Of a stretch of 64,000 nucleotides of DNA, positions 1 to 13,100 are shown piece after piece (the first letter of the stretch is position 1; each line of letters opens with the position of its first letter). The notes under the pieces are model-generated. The model was not told where the DNA came from. It worked only from the letters and a program-made list of their open reading frames with translations, and did not search any database. Location: positions 930,001 through 994,000 of the forward strand of contig JABVXV010000001.1 in NCBI GenBank assembly GCA_013365325.1, read 5' to 3'. Origin of the DNA: Dipetalonema caudispina. Taxonomy: Eukaryota; Nematoda; Chromadorea; Rhabditida; Onchocercidae. A program made the translations under genes and the position numbers.

Positions 1-1124
1 GTTATGAAAATGTAGAGTTAAGATAAGAGATAATCATGATATCACGAATTCAATCAGGACAATAAATCGTGGTAGCACAGAAGCTTACACTAAAGCATAA
101 ATATGGATATTTGAATCATTCGGAAGCCCAAACCTTCCATAAAAAAACTCCGTAGATTAAAGGAATTATAATGCATACAATACAAGTAATTTCTGCTTCA
201 GATGTAATATTTGCATGGAGATTGTGAAAAGCAAACGAATAACCCAAATATTTTCCAAAATTCAAAGTTCCCGAGGAAAAAGAACCAAGCAATAACTTAA
301 GATTTCGTCTTCATGTAAGCAGTATTGTGCTTCCCGGAAAAATAATCGATCCAACGAATTCGGATACTCCGGAATTTTTTTACGATCAGATATTCGTCTA
401 AATCTCACTTTAACACGAGCATTCGTAATAAAATGAGGAGCATTTTCACCTGAAATTTTTTGACAGTAAGAATTTCCAGTTACGAAAGATGAAAAACTGC
501 CTTCAACTGGTAATATTAAATAGTATCAATACGACATGTTCCATTGGGGACAAAGTTAGCAATAGCTGTACGTTACACTTATGACCACTCGTAACCTTTT
601 CAGGGAAATAATTTCGCTTATCCAATTTGCAATCCAGGCAAGTCTGACACTATCAAAGAATGACGTACAATTGACGTTCGACTCGTTCGTCAGTTGCCAA
701 TAGATTATGTGAATGGTTCAGTTGAGTGGTATCATTTCGATGAAAAATGAATTTGAAAAAGAAGGAAAAAAAATCATTCAGGCAAATATTTATGAGCCTT
801 AATACTAATTAGAGACCAAATCTAACAGTAATTGTACAGCCAAATTTCGAGGGAAGTGGTGTGATGAACCTAGAAGGATTTCATTAAAATAAATTTGCCT
901 CAGTGATTGGCTTAGTCATTAATGCACTAATCTCTAAATTCAAAGTACATCAAGCTTGAAGAGTTAGCACTATATCTATGATCAGATTTGTAGGAACATT
1001 AGAATGGAACAGAAGAGGAGCAAAGGTCAATGGGACGCGGGAAATGTAAGTGCAAAAAGTTGCAAAAATGAGTAAAATTTCTAATAATAAACAGATTCAC
1101 TAATTCATAAAAGTAAAATCAAAC
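1..1124. other. No gene recognised (left edge)
   Basis: I see no convincing coding exon on either strand here. The minus-strand gene at 1125-2587 ends this side with an open splice phase (phase 1), so this stretch is probably the following intron and the rest of that gene lies beyond the left edge. Confidence 0.5.
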
Positions 1125-3473
1125 CTTTTTCAAATGCTTCAGCATGTTTCTTCAAAATTCTATAGGCAGGCAACAATTGTCTATTGCAGTTGGCAAAAAC
1201 TTTTTTTAAGAATTTTATATCATATTGCTCAAATTTTCGCGACAAAAAAGCCTAAAAAATACAATTAGAGTGCTAAATTTGATAGTATTTCCTCTAATAT
1301 GTCTTCATTGAAATAAATGAATCGAGTTTGGAACTGATACAATCTTCTTCGTTTAAAAAAATCGAAGAAAGAAATTTTAAAAAATTAAAATAAATTTTTG
1401 AAAGGCATTAGAAACTATTAGGAACAAAGTCTCGCTTGAATAAATAAACATTTCTGTAACATTCAAGTAAATATTTCATCATCTACAAACCAAATATTAT
1501 ACTGTAACTAATTTCTTATTTAAAAAAATTTTTAATCAGTAAAAAATCCAACAGTTAACAAACCATCGCATGTTTCATATAAATTTCATCCGTTTCACGC
1601 TTTTTCTCAAAAAATATTTTTGGATTGGGGTATATCGTCAGAAATTTAACAAAATCAAATGGTTCCCCATCTTCACCGAGATAAGCTTTGCGACGTAATT
1701 CGGCGTACTCACGACGTACACGTTGTTTGATTGTTGGATAATTATATTCAAAAAGATCTAAATAATCATCTTTTACCTACAATACCGCAAAAGAGTGAGC
1801 TATTCTCTGTGCTACTTAATATAATAACAAAAATGTATTCCATCCGTATATCATTTCGTTATGTTTTGATAATGCTCCACAGTCAAATATAAAATATTAA
1901 TAAGTTTGTAATTAAACAAAACTGAAAAATTGCCCAAAACTGACGCTCAACAATGGTTTCTACGCTGTTCATAGATTTTGTTATGATCAGATCGTAAACA
2001 TACGATGGATCTACTGTTGGTACCACCTGAAAGTCAAGAAATTTTAAATTAAGGAAATATGTATACTCTCGAAATCTTTTTCCTTATTTTCAAAAATCTT
2101 ACTTGACATGCTGTGCAAAGGACTTTTCGCTCCTCTATTGTCAAATAATCGATTTGCTCATTATCAATAAACTTCAATTGCTGCCTATTAAAAGGTTTCA
2201 CCCACTCCTCGAATGAAGCTAATACACGTTTACGTATACCGCTAGGCCCTGGTTGCGACTCCGATTCACCTGTTTCCCAAGTAGTCACTTAAATTGGAGT
2301 TTAAAATTAAACTGGACAATATCATAGTACCTTGAAATTTAAATCATACTTGGTAGTAAATCAAATCAAAATTACTTTCTGTAAAAACGCAATGAGATCA
2401 TTTAAATTTCTATTTCAATATGAAACTTCGCTGTAAAAGTGTAATTCATTTTTGAAAACTTATTCAACTTTTTTGTTTGTAAAACCAAACAATGAAATTA
2501 ACCTGGCATGTAGTTGGTCTCTTCTGCCATTTCAAATGAATGGCTTTCATGCATGAGAAAATTTTTTATAGCACCACCAGAAGGAAACTGAAAAATTTGC
2601 ATACTAAAACAATATAATGATTTGTTACCAATAATTAATACGTAGGTAAGCGAACAACATAGCTTTGAAAAAAAAAAAAAAAAAAAGAAATTCTTTTTAA
2701 ATATCAACCATCTATTTTCAACATAACTGACTCGTCAAAACTTTTACCACTTCATACTCAAATTTATGATTAATAATAAATTTAACAAATTATCTATCAA
2801 GTCATTTCAATCAGATCATAATCATTCACTAAATTTCCTCACATTTCAATAAATTTTTCCTGATCCTTGCTAGGCATTAAAAAACAATTATAGTAATGAA
2901 GGAAAATACACATTAGATTGAATATTTGCTTTTACTTTGATTCTTTTTTTCCAAGGATGAACAACCGAAAATTTTTGAGGATTCTAATGTTGCATATAAT
3001 AATTAATAACTTAAGCTCTTCAATTGCCAGCAAAATGCTAATTAAAACTTGTGATACACAATCTTTACACATAATTTTAGAATTATTCACAGTTTTTTCA
3101 TTGTAAGAATCTTAAACCTTTGTATCGACATTTCAGATTCAACTAATCGTTCCAAAAATATATTAACAGTAGTGTTCCTCATTATGGCGGTAATTGAAAT
3201 TCTCAACTTATTTAATTTGTCACCATCCAAGATGATTAATTTTTCTAATATAAGCATCTGAGATAGTATCATCTATGCAATCATATCTTATACACCCAAA
3301 TGTAGAGAGAATATTTTCATCTGAGAGTTTCTCTATTGCGTTATTAACACCATAGTTAAAGGAACTTTGTAATCACGCAAATTCGCTAAAGTCTCCTGAT
3401 CGAATACATTTACAAAATTTGCATAGGTCAGAAATGAAGATTTGAACCATTCACTTCTGTCATGAAATGCTCC
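1125..3473 (-). CDS. Partial gene, possibly RNF216-like E3 ubiquitin ligase
   Basis: A minus-strand gene lacking both ends. Five exons chain with consistent phases: 2587-2503, 2287-2103, 2026-1952, 1776-1564 and 1251-1125. Two further exons, 3473-3351 and 3260-3144, fit by phase but are weaker: the first uses a CCCAAG acceptor and the second a GTTGAA donor. The 2026-1952 exon begins VVPTVDPSYVYDLI, which looks like a CUE-type ubiquitin-binding segment. The last two exons, with motifs such as FLSRKFEQYDIKFLKK, resemble the region just before the RBR domain in RNF216, where a helical segment carries SSQDIKWAL-like residues. RNF216 is a RING-between-RING ligase that builds ubiquitin chains. No RING cysteines occur here; they would be expected further left, outside the window. 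The family call is inference from memory and could be wrong; that there is a coding gene is much more certain. Confidence 0.45.
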
Positions 3474-4080
3474 CTTGGGGGGATGATAATTTTTTTGGAG
3501 GCTATAATGATAAATGCTCATTATAAAACCGTCGCAATTCATTTTGCACTCGTAAAAACGGTTCAGAAATTCGAAAATTTTTTCAAATTGATATTTGAGA
3601 TGGAGAGCCAATCATTCCGACAGTCTAATTTACACAAATTTTTCAATGAAAAGTGAAATAATCAGGGCTGAATATTGTAGATTGGATATCACCGAATGGT
3701 TACACATTTAATAATCTTTCTTTTATACACTAAATCAAGTGTTATTTTAATCTCAGAAACATTTACGGTATCAGTCACCATACGGAATAGCCCGGAACTA
3801 TTCTTACCTTGGTAATATATAGCCATCCAGTCTTCCCATCTAGTTAGAAAATACTTGAAAGACGTAAATTAGCAAAACTCTCAGGAAAACACAGAAATCG
3901 TTACTTATTCAATACTACGCCAAAGTTCTTTTATACCATCCTTTTAAACACTTGCAATTCTATCAAATGCCATGTTTTCCGCAGAACTTTAAACTTTTTA
4001 AAATTAAATTCAAATTCATGATTACAATACGGAAATAATTATGGTAGGATAATTTCTTACACTCATTGTAACTTGCCATT

Positions 4081-4170
4081 GCATCTTTGATTTAAATTTT
4101 AGGAATACTTTGAAGCGGACGATCCAGAACTACCGAAGAATTACTACTTAAAATTTAAATCAAAGAGTGC
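4081..4170. repeat. Inverted repeat with 17-bp perfect arms
   Basis: Arms 4085-4101 and 4149-4165 are exact reverse complements (core TTTGATTTAAATTTT). Similarity continues outward to GC at each end. The 47-base loop carries the first half of the open frame described at 4103-4204. There are no flanking direct repeats or transposase, so a MITE-like origin is only a possibility. Confidence 0.7.
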
Positions 4171-4204
4171 AATAAAGACACGGCGTGATAGAATTGTTGG
4201 TTAG
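4103..4204 (+). CDS. Possible orphan terminal exon (33 codons)
   Basis: A TTTTAG acceptor at 4097-4102 is followed by an open frame beginning EYFEADDPELPK and ending RRDRIVG before a TAG at 4202-4204. The composition (charged, no low-complexity run) looks protein-like, and the frame and acceptor fit a last exon. I found no upstream plus-strand exon to join it to and no family resemblance. It may be a fragment of a decayed gene or chance. Confidence 0.2.
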   Translation, partial: EYFEADDPELPKNYYLKFKSKSAIKTRRDRIVG

Positions 4205-4828
4205 GAGGTGATACTTAAATTGGATAACAGGTATTAATTAATTCGATTACTGAAATGATAACTGTATGAAAAATACGAATGGACGAAAAGAAAATGCTAG
4301 AAAGGGAATCTTTCGTGTTTGAAGACTTCAACAGAGAAATATAGTAAGTAAAGGCGGCAATGACCTAGTAGAACATTAGTATTTGGCGGGGAAGGTTGAA
4401 GGTCAAAATCCTGGAAACTTCAGGATATACACGTCTGTCACTGGCACACAGACGGGGCTAACAACCGAAGGCTTGCAATTTCTAATCGGTGAATGAAGAA
4501 GAAAATAGATCTTCAGTCATCTCACAGATCATTAAAATGTATATGCAAATTATGCCATGACATTTTTCTTTCTTTAAACTTTTCTCCACTCTGAATATGC
4601 AAATTATGAATGTTTGCTTGCAGTTCTGTGTAAAGTGACTTTAAGATTGATTTAGACAGTTGATTTAATTGAATGTTGTCTCGTATTTATTTAATAGTAT
4701 AGAAATTGTATAATGGAATATTATGTTAAAATAATTAAACTTTGTTTAGCGAGTGATAGAAAAGACTATCAAAGTTGAATAGTTATGTTTAGCACTGTAT
4801 CCATTTAATTAATTCTGTTTAATATTAT

Positions 4829-4853
4829 AAAAAAAAAAAAAAAAAAAAAAAAA
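4829..4853. repeat. Poly(A) run, 25 bases
   Basis: An uninterrupted A tract in intergenic DNA. No coding remnant was seen directly to its left that would mark a retrocopy. Confidence 0.9.
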
Positions 4854-5285
4854 CTCCAGCAGAATGTTTCAGAATTGTACCTATGTTCAAGTTCCCTTAC
4901 TAAGATTTCATGATAAAAGCTACACTTGACCCATTGAATTTAACAAACAAAATCTAGTGTTATTTGGAGATGACTCACCTTCAATTATGATAAGAAAAGT
5001 TTAGAAAGTTTACAGTAAGAATCCCTCTTCTTCTGTCGCGAAAGTTATTCAAATAACTGGAATAATATATCTCTTGTAATTAAAATAATTAATGTTTCAT
5101 ATCGTAATGAACCAATTCATCTTATAAATTGTTAACATAAATCATTTAACTTATACTCATCCTTGTCTAAGATGAGATATCAACACAATACGTCTTTGTT
5201 GTCTATGGTTAAGTTGTGCTTAAATCAGATCCGACAACAACACACTGTCCTTTTATTCATATCCTTAAAATAAAATTGCAGTATC

Positions 5286-5374
5286 GTGTCCTTTGTTTCA
5301 GATGCTTAAGCTAGGATTGTAAAACATTGTCCTTTGTGTCATATGTTTATGGCAGGATTAAAACATTGCTTCTT
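5286..5374. repeat. Imperfect tandem duplication, two units of about 45 bp
   Basis: Two adjacent copies share the order TGTCCTTTG, a TTCAGATG- or GTCATATG-like stretch, AGGATT and AAAACATT. They differ by several substitutions and small indels, so this is an old local duplication. A further TGTCCTTT lies just upstream near 5246. Confidence 0.55.
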
Positions 5375-7206
5375 GTAGACCATCCCCACTAATTTATTCA
5401 TCTAATTACCGATCTACCTCCGGACCGATATATATCAAAATTGGGTTGAATCCGATCGGTCGCTATTGGATCGACTCTCTCAAATGCAATATGCCTGTTA
5501 TTCTGACTAAATTCTACTGTTAATAATATAGTTCTGAATAAAATTACTGGTTCGATTCTCTGTACCAACACAAATCAGAAATCAATCAACTTTCACCACA
5601 TCTTCATCGTTTTGAAAATTTCCTCAATCAATCGAAAAAGCATTTTACCTAATCATTCTATTATTTTCGTGAAAGTTATTTTTTGATGAAAACTTAACGC
5701 TTCATTCCTGCAAAAAATTAGATTGTTTAGAGTAGAAGTTTAGACGTAATAAAGTTTGCATTTCTTCAGTGTGGTATCTTTCTACAAATTCTGAATATTT
5801 TTCAAGAGGATAAATAAGAAGCAAGATTAAATTCATCTATTACCCCACATAAGAATTATTTCGGGAAGATATTGCATAGATAGATTTCCCGCACATCTAA
5901 GTAATTTAGCTTGATGACAAAGCAAGTCGATCTGAAATAGTTTCCATAAATTCTATGGTAAAATGAGAAATAAAGGGACAATAAAATTGATAGACTTATC
6001 TTGCGTATCTATACCAGATTTCCTGATTATGAAAAGCTATGAATCATTGTATTTAATTGTAATTCTTTCTCGCACTTCAGAAATCTCCCACTGAAGTACA
6101 AAGCAAAAATTTGCATAATGTAAGTAGTTTCATGAGAGGATAATGTGAGGATGATTGAAGCAATTATATTGTACTACTTGAATGATGAAGTTCTCAACTT
6201 TTTTTTGATTCAAAAATCATATTTTAAGCCTTCTAAACAACTAAACTCTTCGGTCAGACTATAAAATAATTTTCATCCTCCAAATCTTCAAAATAAGCGA
6301 AAGATTTTCTGAACAGTGTATTTTTGAGGAAGTAAGCACTGAAAGTAGTCTGGTATTTATTTACATAAATTAAGTTTTCATACTACCAATAGGCATGAGG
6401 ATGTAAATCAATATATTATTAGAAACATTTTAAGTCTGAATCACTCACAAAAACAAAGGATATGAGCCGGGAAAATTTTCCCAATGTTCGTTTAAAATTG
6501 CAATCTTTTGAAATGAAGGAGAAAATAAAGTCTAAGTATAAGCGTATTTTTCATGCGCTGATGTGTTTAATGTTGAAAAAAGTAAAATCACTCCGATCTG
6601 TCAACTCGAAAAGGTCTTTTCCATTCTTTTAGGCATGAATCCAAACTGATATCACCATTTAGCTCAGTAATATTAAAACAGATATTGTTATTTCATCAAA
6701 ATATCTACTATTTTTTGATAACACTGAAAAAACAGTTGAAGAATCATTTATTGCTGCATTTGTGTTATACATTGAATATATTCACATGTCCGAAGATAGC
6801 ATTATTTAAAATTTAATGCTAATATTTACTAGTGAAGAGATGGAGGAACTTTATTATGGGAGATTTGAGAAGTATATCATATGCGAATGGCATAGCAAAA
6901 TGACCCTAAGGTCAAAACAGACGCCCTTGACTCTCCCAAACTTCCTTACATGAATAACCTCATCACTTGCACTCCTCACAATTCCAACCACTGAAGTTCG
7001 ACATTCATTCTTATCATGAGGACGAAGTTTATGCCTTGAAACTCATTCATACGTAGAAACTCGAAGTTTATATGTTGAAATTCATTCGTACGTGATTGTT
7101 TCAACGAATTGATTTACGTGATAGCGACGTGTTATACGATTTCTGAGGTTGAGACACTTCTGTTGAAATCCGTTAAAAATTTCAGATTTATAACGACTCA
7201 AACAAT

Positions 7207-9146
7207 ATGGGGGAAAGCTTTATTCATACTGAAATAGCTAGAGACGCAGCGGAAGGTGATATTAGTGAAAAGCAAAAGAATGGCAGCTTTATGGACAATG
7301 TTTATGTATTGGAACGTACCGACCAAATTATTGAATTGCAAACTATCATAATGGACAGGTTAATGTCGTTGAACTGATAAGTGGTCATTTATTTCATTTC
7401 CATTAGAGAAAAAATAGCTTACTTAAAAGCTAGATTCAAGTAATAGATGTTATTCCTCTTTTGTATAGGACTTTCGTACGAATACTGCTCGTACATTGTC
7501 ATCTGAATCCTTAATGTTTACGTGAAAGAAATTTATGCAGAAATTTTCAGGGAAACAAGTCATTCGGATTTCGTATTCTACGGTGATCGTTTGATTAGAC
7601 TTGTCGTTGAGGAGGGTCTAAACCGACTGCCTTACACAAACATTGAAATAGAAACTCCAGCACGTGTGAAGTATAAAGGTATTGCTTTCTGTCGAGGAAA
7701 CTGCGGTGTTTCGATATGTCGGGGTGGTGAGGCGATGGAACAAGCTTTGCGACAGTGTTGCAGGTTGCTTTAGAAATTTTAGTTCCATGATTGAGTTTTG
7801 TGATTTGAATGATCATACACTTATTCAGGTTGCTAATTTATTCTCATCGGAAAACCTTAGATTTGTTTGAAATTAATCTCATAATGGTAAAGGTCATAAA
7901 AGAATCATTATTACATCAAATTGAGATTTCTTCCTCATTCTGGATGCATCAACGACCAAGTAGTGACTAGGCTTCAAGTAAGCTTAGGAGGTGGCGTTTG
8001 TTAGCCTGCTGAAAACCATGTAGTCAAAACCACGACAGTTCTAAGGGGTGGGCCAGGTTCGGAAAACATTTGAATGGCCGTGTCAGGCATGTAAAGGGCA
8101 ACGTACCATGCACGACACAACTGCGAAAACATTTAAAAATTTAGTGAAATTTCCCGAATTTTCGGGATATCGGCTGAAAAGGAGGTGAGATTCTCTATAT
8201 TTCAATACAATTTCATACATTACGATGCATCTTTCTCTATATCTCCGAAAACGAAATTAAAAAATATTCATATTATTAGGGAGCGAAAGCACGCCAACTT
8301 ATTGTTTCCGAGTATAGTTTGGGTGCAACAATGACTTCTATTGATATTTTTTTCGCTGTTATAGTAATTCCATACCGGTTTTGTCGCAGATCGGTACGAA
8401 TTGGCAAAATGTTGGTAGGTGATGACACAAGATTGTTATATGCTCGGTTGATGCCAGATATCAAGCATCGAAGAGTACTACTTCTGTATCCATTACTTAG
8501 TAAGTTTCATTGGTATACTGTAATATATTATAATAGCTTGTATTGTAATAATTCCAAATAGACCTCGTTCATGTAAGACTGCAGCGAAATGTGTCTCGAA
8601 CTTTGTGGTTCTTGTAAAAATTTGCACTTTAGACTCCCATGTACAACCATCTAATTCAGTCACTTGTTGGTCGCTGCTTACTAATTGGAGGAATGATTTC
8701 CTTTCGAAAATGAGAGATCAGTAGACATGCTCTGTATAATGAAAGCTTTGTACAGTTTCTTATGTGAATGCTTAATTTATTTGTTCCAAAATTTGAACAC
8801 TCTTCATTGGCATTTGTTCTTCAATCATTGCATTTGCAGGTACAGGTGCTACGGTAATCAAGGCAGTATCAGTATTAGTGGAAAATGATGTAGTCGAAGA
8901 GAATATTTTACTATTAACTTTATTCGCAACACCTGCCGGTAAGTTTTGCAAGTTCTGAGTTAAACAACTTCTGATTTCAATCTCCTTTATTTCCTCGTTG
9001 AATGCCTCATAAAGAATGAGTCAAGGCTTGAATTTGCAGGTATTAAACAAGTTATGCGTCAGTTTCCAAAGATATCCATACTCACGAGCGACATTAACCC
9101 ATTGATACCGTTCTGGTTTACAACCAAATATTTTGGAACTGATTAA
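7207..9146 (+). CDS. UPRT: Uracil phosphoribosyltransferase homologue
   Basis: Five exons, 7207-7358, 7551-7763, 8390-8499, 8840-8938 and 9040-9146, join in phase to 226 aa. The family transfers phosphoribose from PRPP to uracil to give UMP in pyrimidine salvage. Recognisable blocks in order are DQIIELQTII, RLIRLVVEEGLN, KGNCGVS-type RGNCGVSICRGGEAMEQ, IGKMLVGDD, RRVLLLYPLLSTGAT (PRPP-binding loop region) and a C-terminal KYFGTD. The middle exons match the metazoan UPRT family closely. As in the vertebrate protein, the glycine- and aspartate-rich uracil-binding loop of microbial enzymes is not evident, so activity on uracil is uncertain. The segment after IGKMLVGDD is a few residues shorter than in human UPRT as I remember it. 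The ATG at 7207 is the first in-frame one; an extra upstream exon cannot be excluded. Confidence 0.92.
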
Positions 9147-10102
9147 ACCAATCTATACAGTTTCAGTTTTGAATTGTTCAAAGTGTTGTGAATTGGTATA
9201 TTTTCTGCAACTCCCTAAATTCAGAAGTTGTGAACTTTTGTTTTGCTATCTCCTCTCAAAGGCCCTCTGTAAATATCACTTTTCAGTCATTTTATTGTTG
9301 TGTCGCATTTAAAGTAGATTTTATATGACCTAGAATCAAGTGATTAAAGAAAAGTAAATGGCATAGCGTACTTTTGATGGTTATTACCTTGCGTGTACTG
9401 TTGTGGTTTTGTTGGTAATCGTTGCCAATCAACATGATAAGCCTTTTGTACGAAGTAGATAAAACAATAATGAATTGTATAAATATTACAACAGGATGAC
9501 AAGGAGATGAGTGCTAGGGTATTAATTCCCAAAATCATTTATAATCATCGTACATTTTTTTAAAAGTATTTCTTTAAAAGATAAAACGTATTTCTCAAAA
9601 GAGAAAACCTTCCGCGATTGGAAATAAAAGTTAAAATGTCTGCAAGCACTGGTAAATAGAGCTGTCGAGGAGAGGCAGAGGAAAGAAGAGGGAAGACTTC
9701 TCCGGATTTAATAGCATCTAGTGTGCTATTATCTTTGAAAGAACGAAGTGCAAGCTGGAAGGTAGTCACGTAAATTGGTCATTTCATGAAGAGGACGTTT
9801 GGTCTTCCGTCAAAAGAACATTTCTGAGGAGCACTAAAATTTATCACGTTGAAATTCCTAACATGTTTACTCTTGATTAGGATTAAGAGATCACGGGATA
9901 AAAACAACTTCCTACTTGAAAGACCTGTGAGGCTCAAAATTCACACCTAGCCTACTGAATAGACTACTTCCTTACTGTCACCTAATATCCGGTGAATTAT
10001 TTCATGATCTTGGCATTGTAGATCACAGAACAATCAAAACAGCCAACAATACAACAGAGATTTCAAGAAGACGAATCACCTAAATTCATCACAAATTGAT
10101 TG
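9147..10102. other. Intergenic between convergent UPRT and SH3BGR-like genes
   Basis: This holds the 3' regions of both genes. A 69-codon minus-strand open frame at 9560-9769 has ordinary-looking composition, but it starts on GTG with no acceptor and has no family match, so I do not call it. Confidence 0.5.
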
Positions 10103-13100
10103 TCATTCAATTTCATCCTCGAAATCTTCATCTTCCAACTCTACTTCTTCATCTTGCTCATCCTCATCTTCTTCCGTCCCTGCTTCACTCGTTATCTTAT
10201 CCTTTCCTTCTTCGATATCACTACTTATTACCTTATTATTTTCTGAATCTTTCTTGGAGTCATCTTCATTACTTGAATTACCTAAATCATTCGATACACG
10301 CCTACTACTATCCTCATCTCCTTCCTGTTCATCCTTTCCCTCCTCATCCCCTTCCTGTTCATCCTTTCCCTCCTCATCCCCTTCCTGTTCATCCTCTCCC
10401 TCCTCACCCCCTTCCTGCTCATCCTCTTCCTCTTCACCCCCTTCCTGCTCATCCTCTTCCTCAGCAGAATTATCGTCGTACTTCTCGGACATTTCACTCT
10501 CACTTGTGCCCTCTTTGTCATCTTCCTCTTCATCATCGTCCTCATCATCCTAAAATTAACTTTTTTTTTTTTGTAACAAATAATATGAATTAGAAAGACT
10601 GAAGCGATATCGATAGCATTACAAGCATAAATAGATCACTTCCTTTCAATAATAAAAAATTGTGCAATGGGAAATTGGCGGCATGTTCTCATTTAAACAT
10701 TCAGAAAAATTAAAAATATTTTGTTTAAATGAGGCAAAATTTTCTTAACTCTTATCCTAATTTAAATATATTAAGAAATTATACTTAATTCAGCTTATTG
10801 TAAATATAAAACTCTTTTCCGTTTAAATGGGAATGTTGGCAATCTATTCGTTCCTTCTACCCTTCATATCTACAATCCGCTGATCACTCATCAATCTTAC
10901 AGTCACTGTTCCATCTTCTCAACTAATCGTACATATTGATCTTCCAATGGTTTTTTCAGTTTTAAACCGTTTGTCAACCCACTAATTCTTATAATAACTA
11001 TTTATAAGAAAAAAGAATTCAAATTTCATAGCATTACTCAATTGAAATTTCGAATAGCAAGCAGTGCTGCCATAAAGCGTGTAATATAGAAGAACTACTG
11101 ATATAAGCAAAAGTTCTGACAGGCATGCTTTGAATTTTAAAATGTCTTGAAACAACAAGAAGGTCATAGAATTTCATGCTTGAAACAAAATAGCCCTAAT
11201 TTGTTTCAAAGTTCCTTATATTCATTCCTATGTGCTGTGGATATTGCTGTGTGAGGTGCAGCGGACAATCACAAATACAAAGGATGCTCATACTTACCTT
11301 ACAAATGATTCACTTTTTTTGCTAAAAAGAATATTGCATAACTTTTAACCTTTGACTGTTCGATACATGTCAGTGATTCTATGAAGTTCATGTACGCATA
11401 CTCACGTTAATGTGCAATTTCACTATTCAAGTGAAGATACGATCAATTTGATCCCTTCTGTATTTTCTTTACATTTTTTCCTACTTTTCACCCTGCCGTT
11501 TTTCGTGAAATATAAAAATAGCCAACTGATCTAACATATTAAGCACAATAAATTCTGAAGATATATTTAAAAGTATACTACAAAATTTTTTAGAACTTCT
11601 TCAACTTTTTTCTTTTTTTTTTGATTCTTTACTGTTATCTCTCAAGCCTCATTTCGGTTTGAAAAATAAAACTGTGATAACGAAAGAAAGTAAAAAATAA
11701 GTAACAATATCCTTCCACATCACCGGCACTTTTTACATCAAAATTTTAAAAAATAACTTCAAAAATCAACAAAACAAAACTGTAGCTATTCAACAGCAGA
11801 ACTTACCGCTGATGAAGGTATTAAGCGAAGAAATTCTGGTAATTGATTGTCTTCGACTGCTTCCTCAAAATCCATATAATTCTGCAAATTTTAATAATTA
11901 AATCAGTAAAAATGAAATCTTCTTATTAAGAGATATATGACAACTGTTTCTGCGACAGATAATTACACTTTATAATAGAGTCATATTGTATCAATCATTA
12001 AGATATTGTTTAAACGACATCTATTTTTCTCTTCCAGTTATCGTGACAGATAGTTTTCTCCTTTTTTTTTAGTTGAAACGACAGCGCTTCATAGTTCTAA
12101 ATTTTACGTTTCCAAATTTCATAATTTTCTTCAACTAAATTCTTTAAGCTGAAACATACTCCCAGATATTCGTCATCAACAAAAAACTGAGGAGGCAACG
12201 GAACTCCATCACACCGTTCATTCTGAGCATTTTGTCGCATGAAGTCTCGATGCTGTTCGTTACCTCGTAATGTTATGTCAATCGCTTTAAATGGAACACC
12301 TAATCCATCAAGTATCATTAAGACTTTCTGGACCTGTTTACGTACCTGAAATTTTTCATAATACAGAATTAAATAGAATGATCTAAACAATTCAACTTTC
12401 ATTTTATGTCGCTTATGATGAATTTAATAATTAATTTCAATATTTAGGCTATACCACTCTCTCGGAGAAATTCATTAAAACCAGGTCTACTGATAAATTA
12501 TTGAGTCCAAAAAAGATGGTAAGACAGAGAAGTTTGAATTCAGATAGCCTGTAACATGAAACAAATTAATCTACTTTCCAAATGAGTTGTCTCATTTATT
12601 TTATGCTTATAAACATCTAAAAAGTAGAAGTAATTCTTTCCTACAAATTCGTTTCTTTTACCTATCTCCACTTCAAGATCTTGTTAAGAACTGTCTAATT
12701 AAGCTATTATTTATGTAATAGTTTATCTTACAGATGGAAATTTAATCCTCTTCAATTCCTTCTTTCTTTCTTTTATTTGACATCTATTTATGTTTCATAA
12801 ATTTTATATTTTCATCATTCTATCCCTGTTTTTTTTTTTGCAAAAAAGTTGAAATGGAGGAAATTTCGTCCAGTCTATAAGTATGACAACATTTGCAAAC
12901 AAAATACACAGTGTTTACATTGATAGTGTATTTTAGGTGAGGGAAATAGTTTCATTCCATTAGATTTAGAAGAGCAATGATGATCTCTAAAAACACAATA
13001 AAAGAATTTGGTGTATAATCATAGCAAATGCTGGCAGTGTGATAATAAGACATTTTTCTATACATTGAAATTTCTCAAAAGAACAGAAATTACGAATGAT

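Larger units (their letters stand above)
3474..7206. other. Intergenic stretch, about 3.7 kb
   Basis: This region has no recognised gene apart from a possible single exon at 4103-4204. It contains an inverted repeat (4081-4170), a 25-base A run (4829-4853) and an imperfect tandem duplication (5286-5374). The 5' end of the minus-strand gene on the left and the promoter of the UPRT gene on the right must lie in or near it. Confidence 0.5.

Noticed and set aside
5540..5570. TGGTTCGATTCTC, resembling a tRNA T-loop
   Set aside because: No matching A-box, anticodon arm or acceptor stem could be laid out in the preceding 70 bases.
7469..7530. Extra exon between UPRT exons 1 and 2
   Set aside because: A TATAG acceptor exists, but including it breaks the frame, while direct joining of 7358 to 7551 reproduces the conserved family sequence.
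9560..9769. 69-codon minus-strand frame with ordinary composition
   Set aside because: It starts on GTG with no acceptor before it, no family match and no neighbour to splice to.
10096..10593. 165-codon plus-strand frame rich in Leu, His and Pro, and a Ser-rich frame at 10254-10553
   Set aside because: Both are antisense shadows of the GAG/GAT-rich acidic tail of the SH3BGR-like gene; the minus-strand frame is supported by the exon chain.
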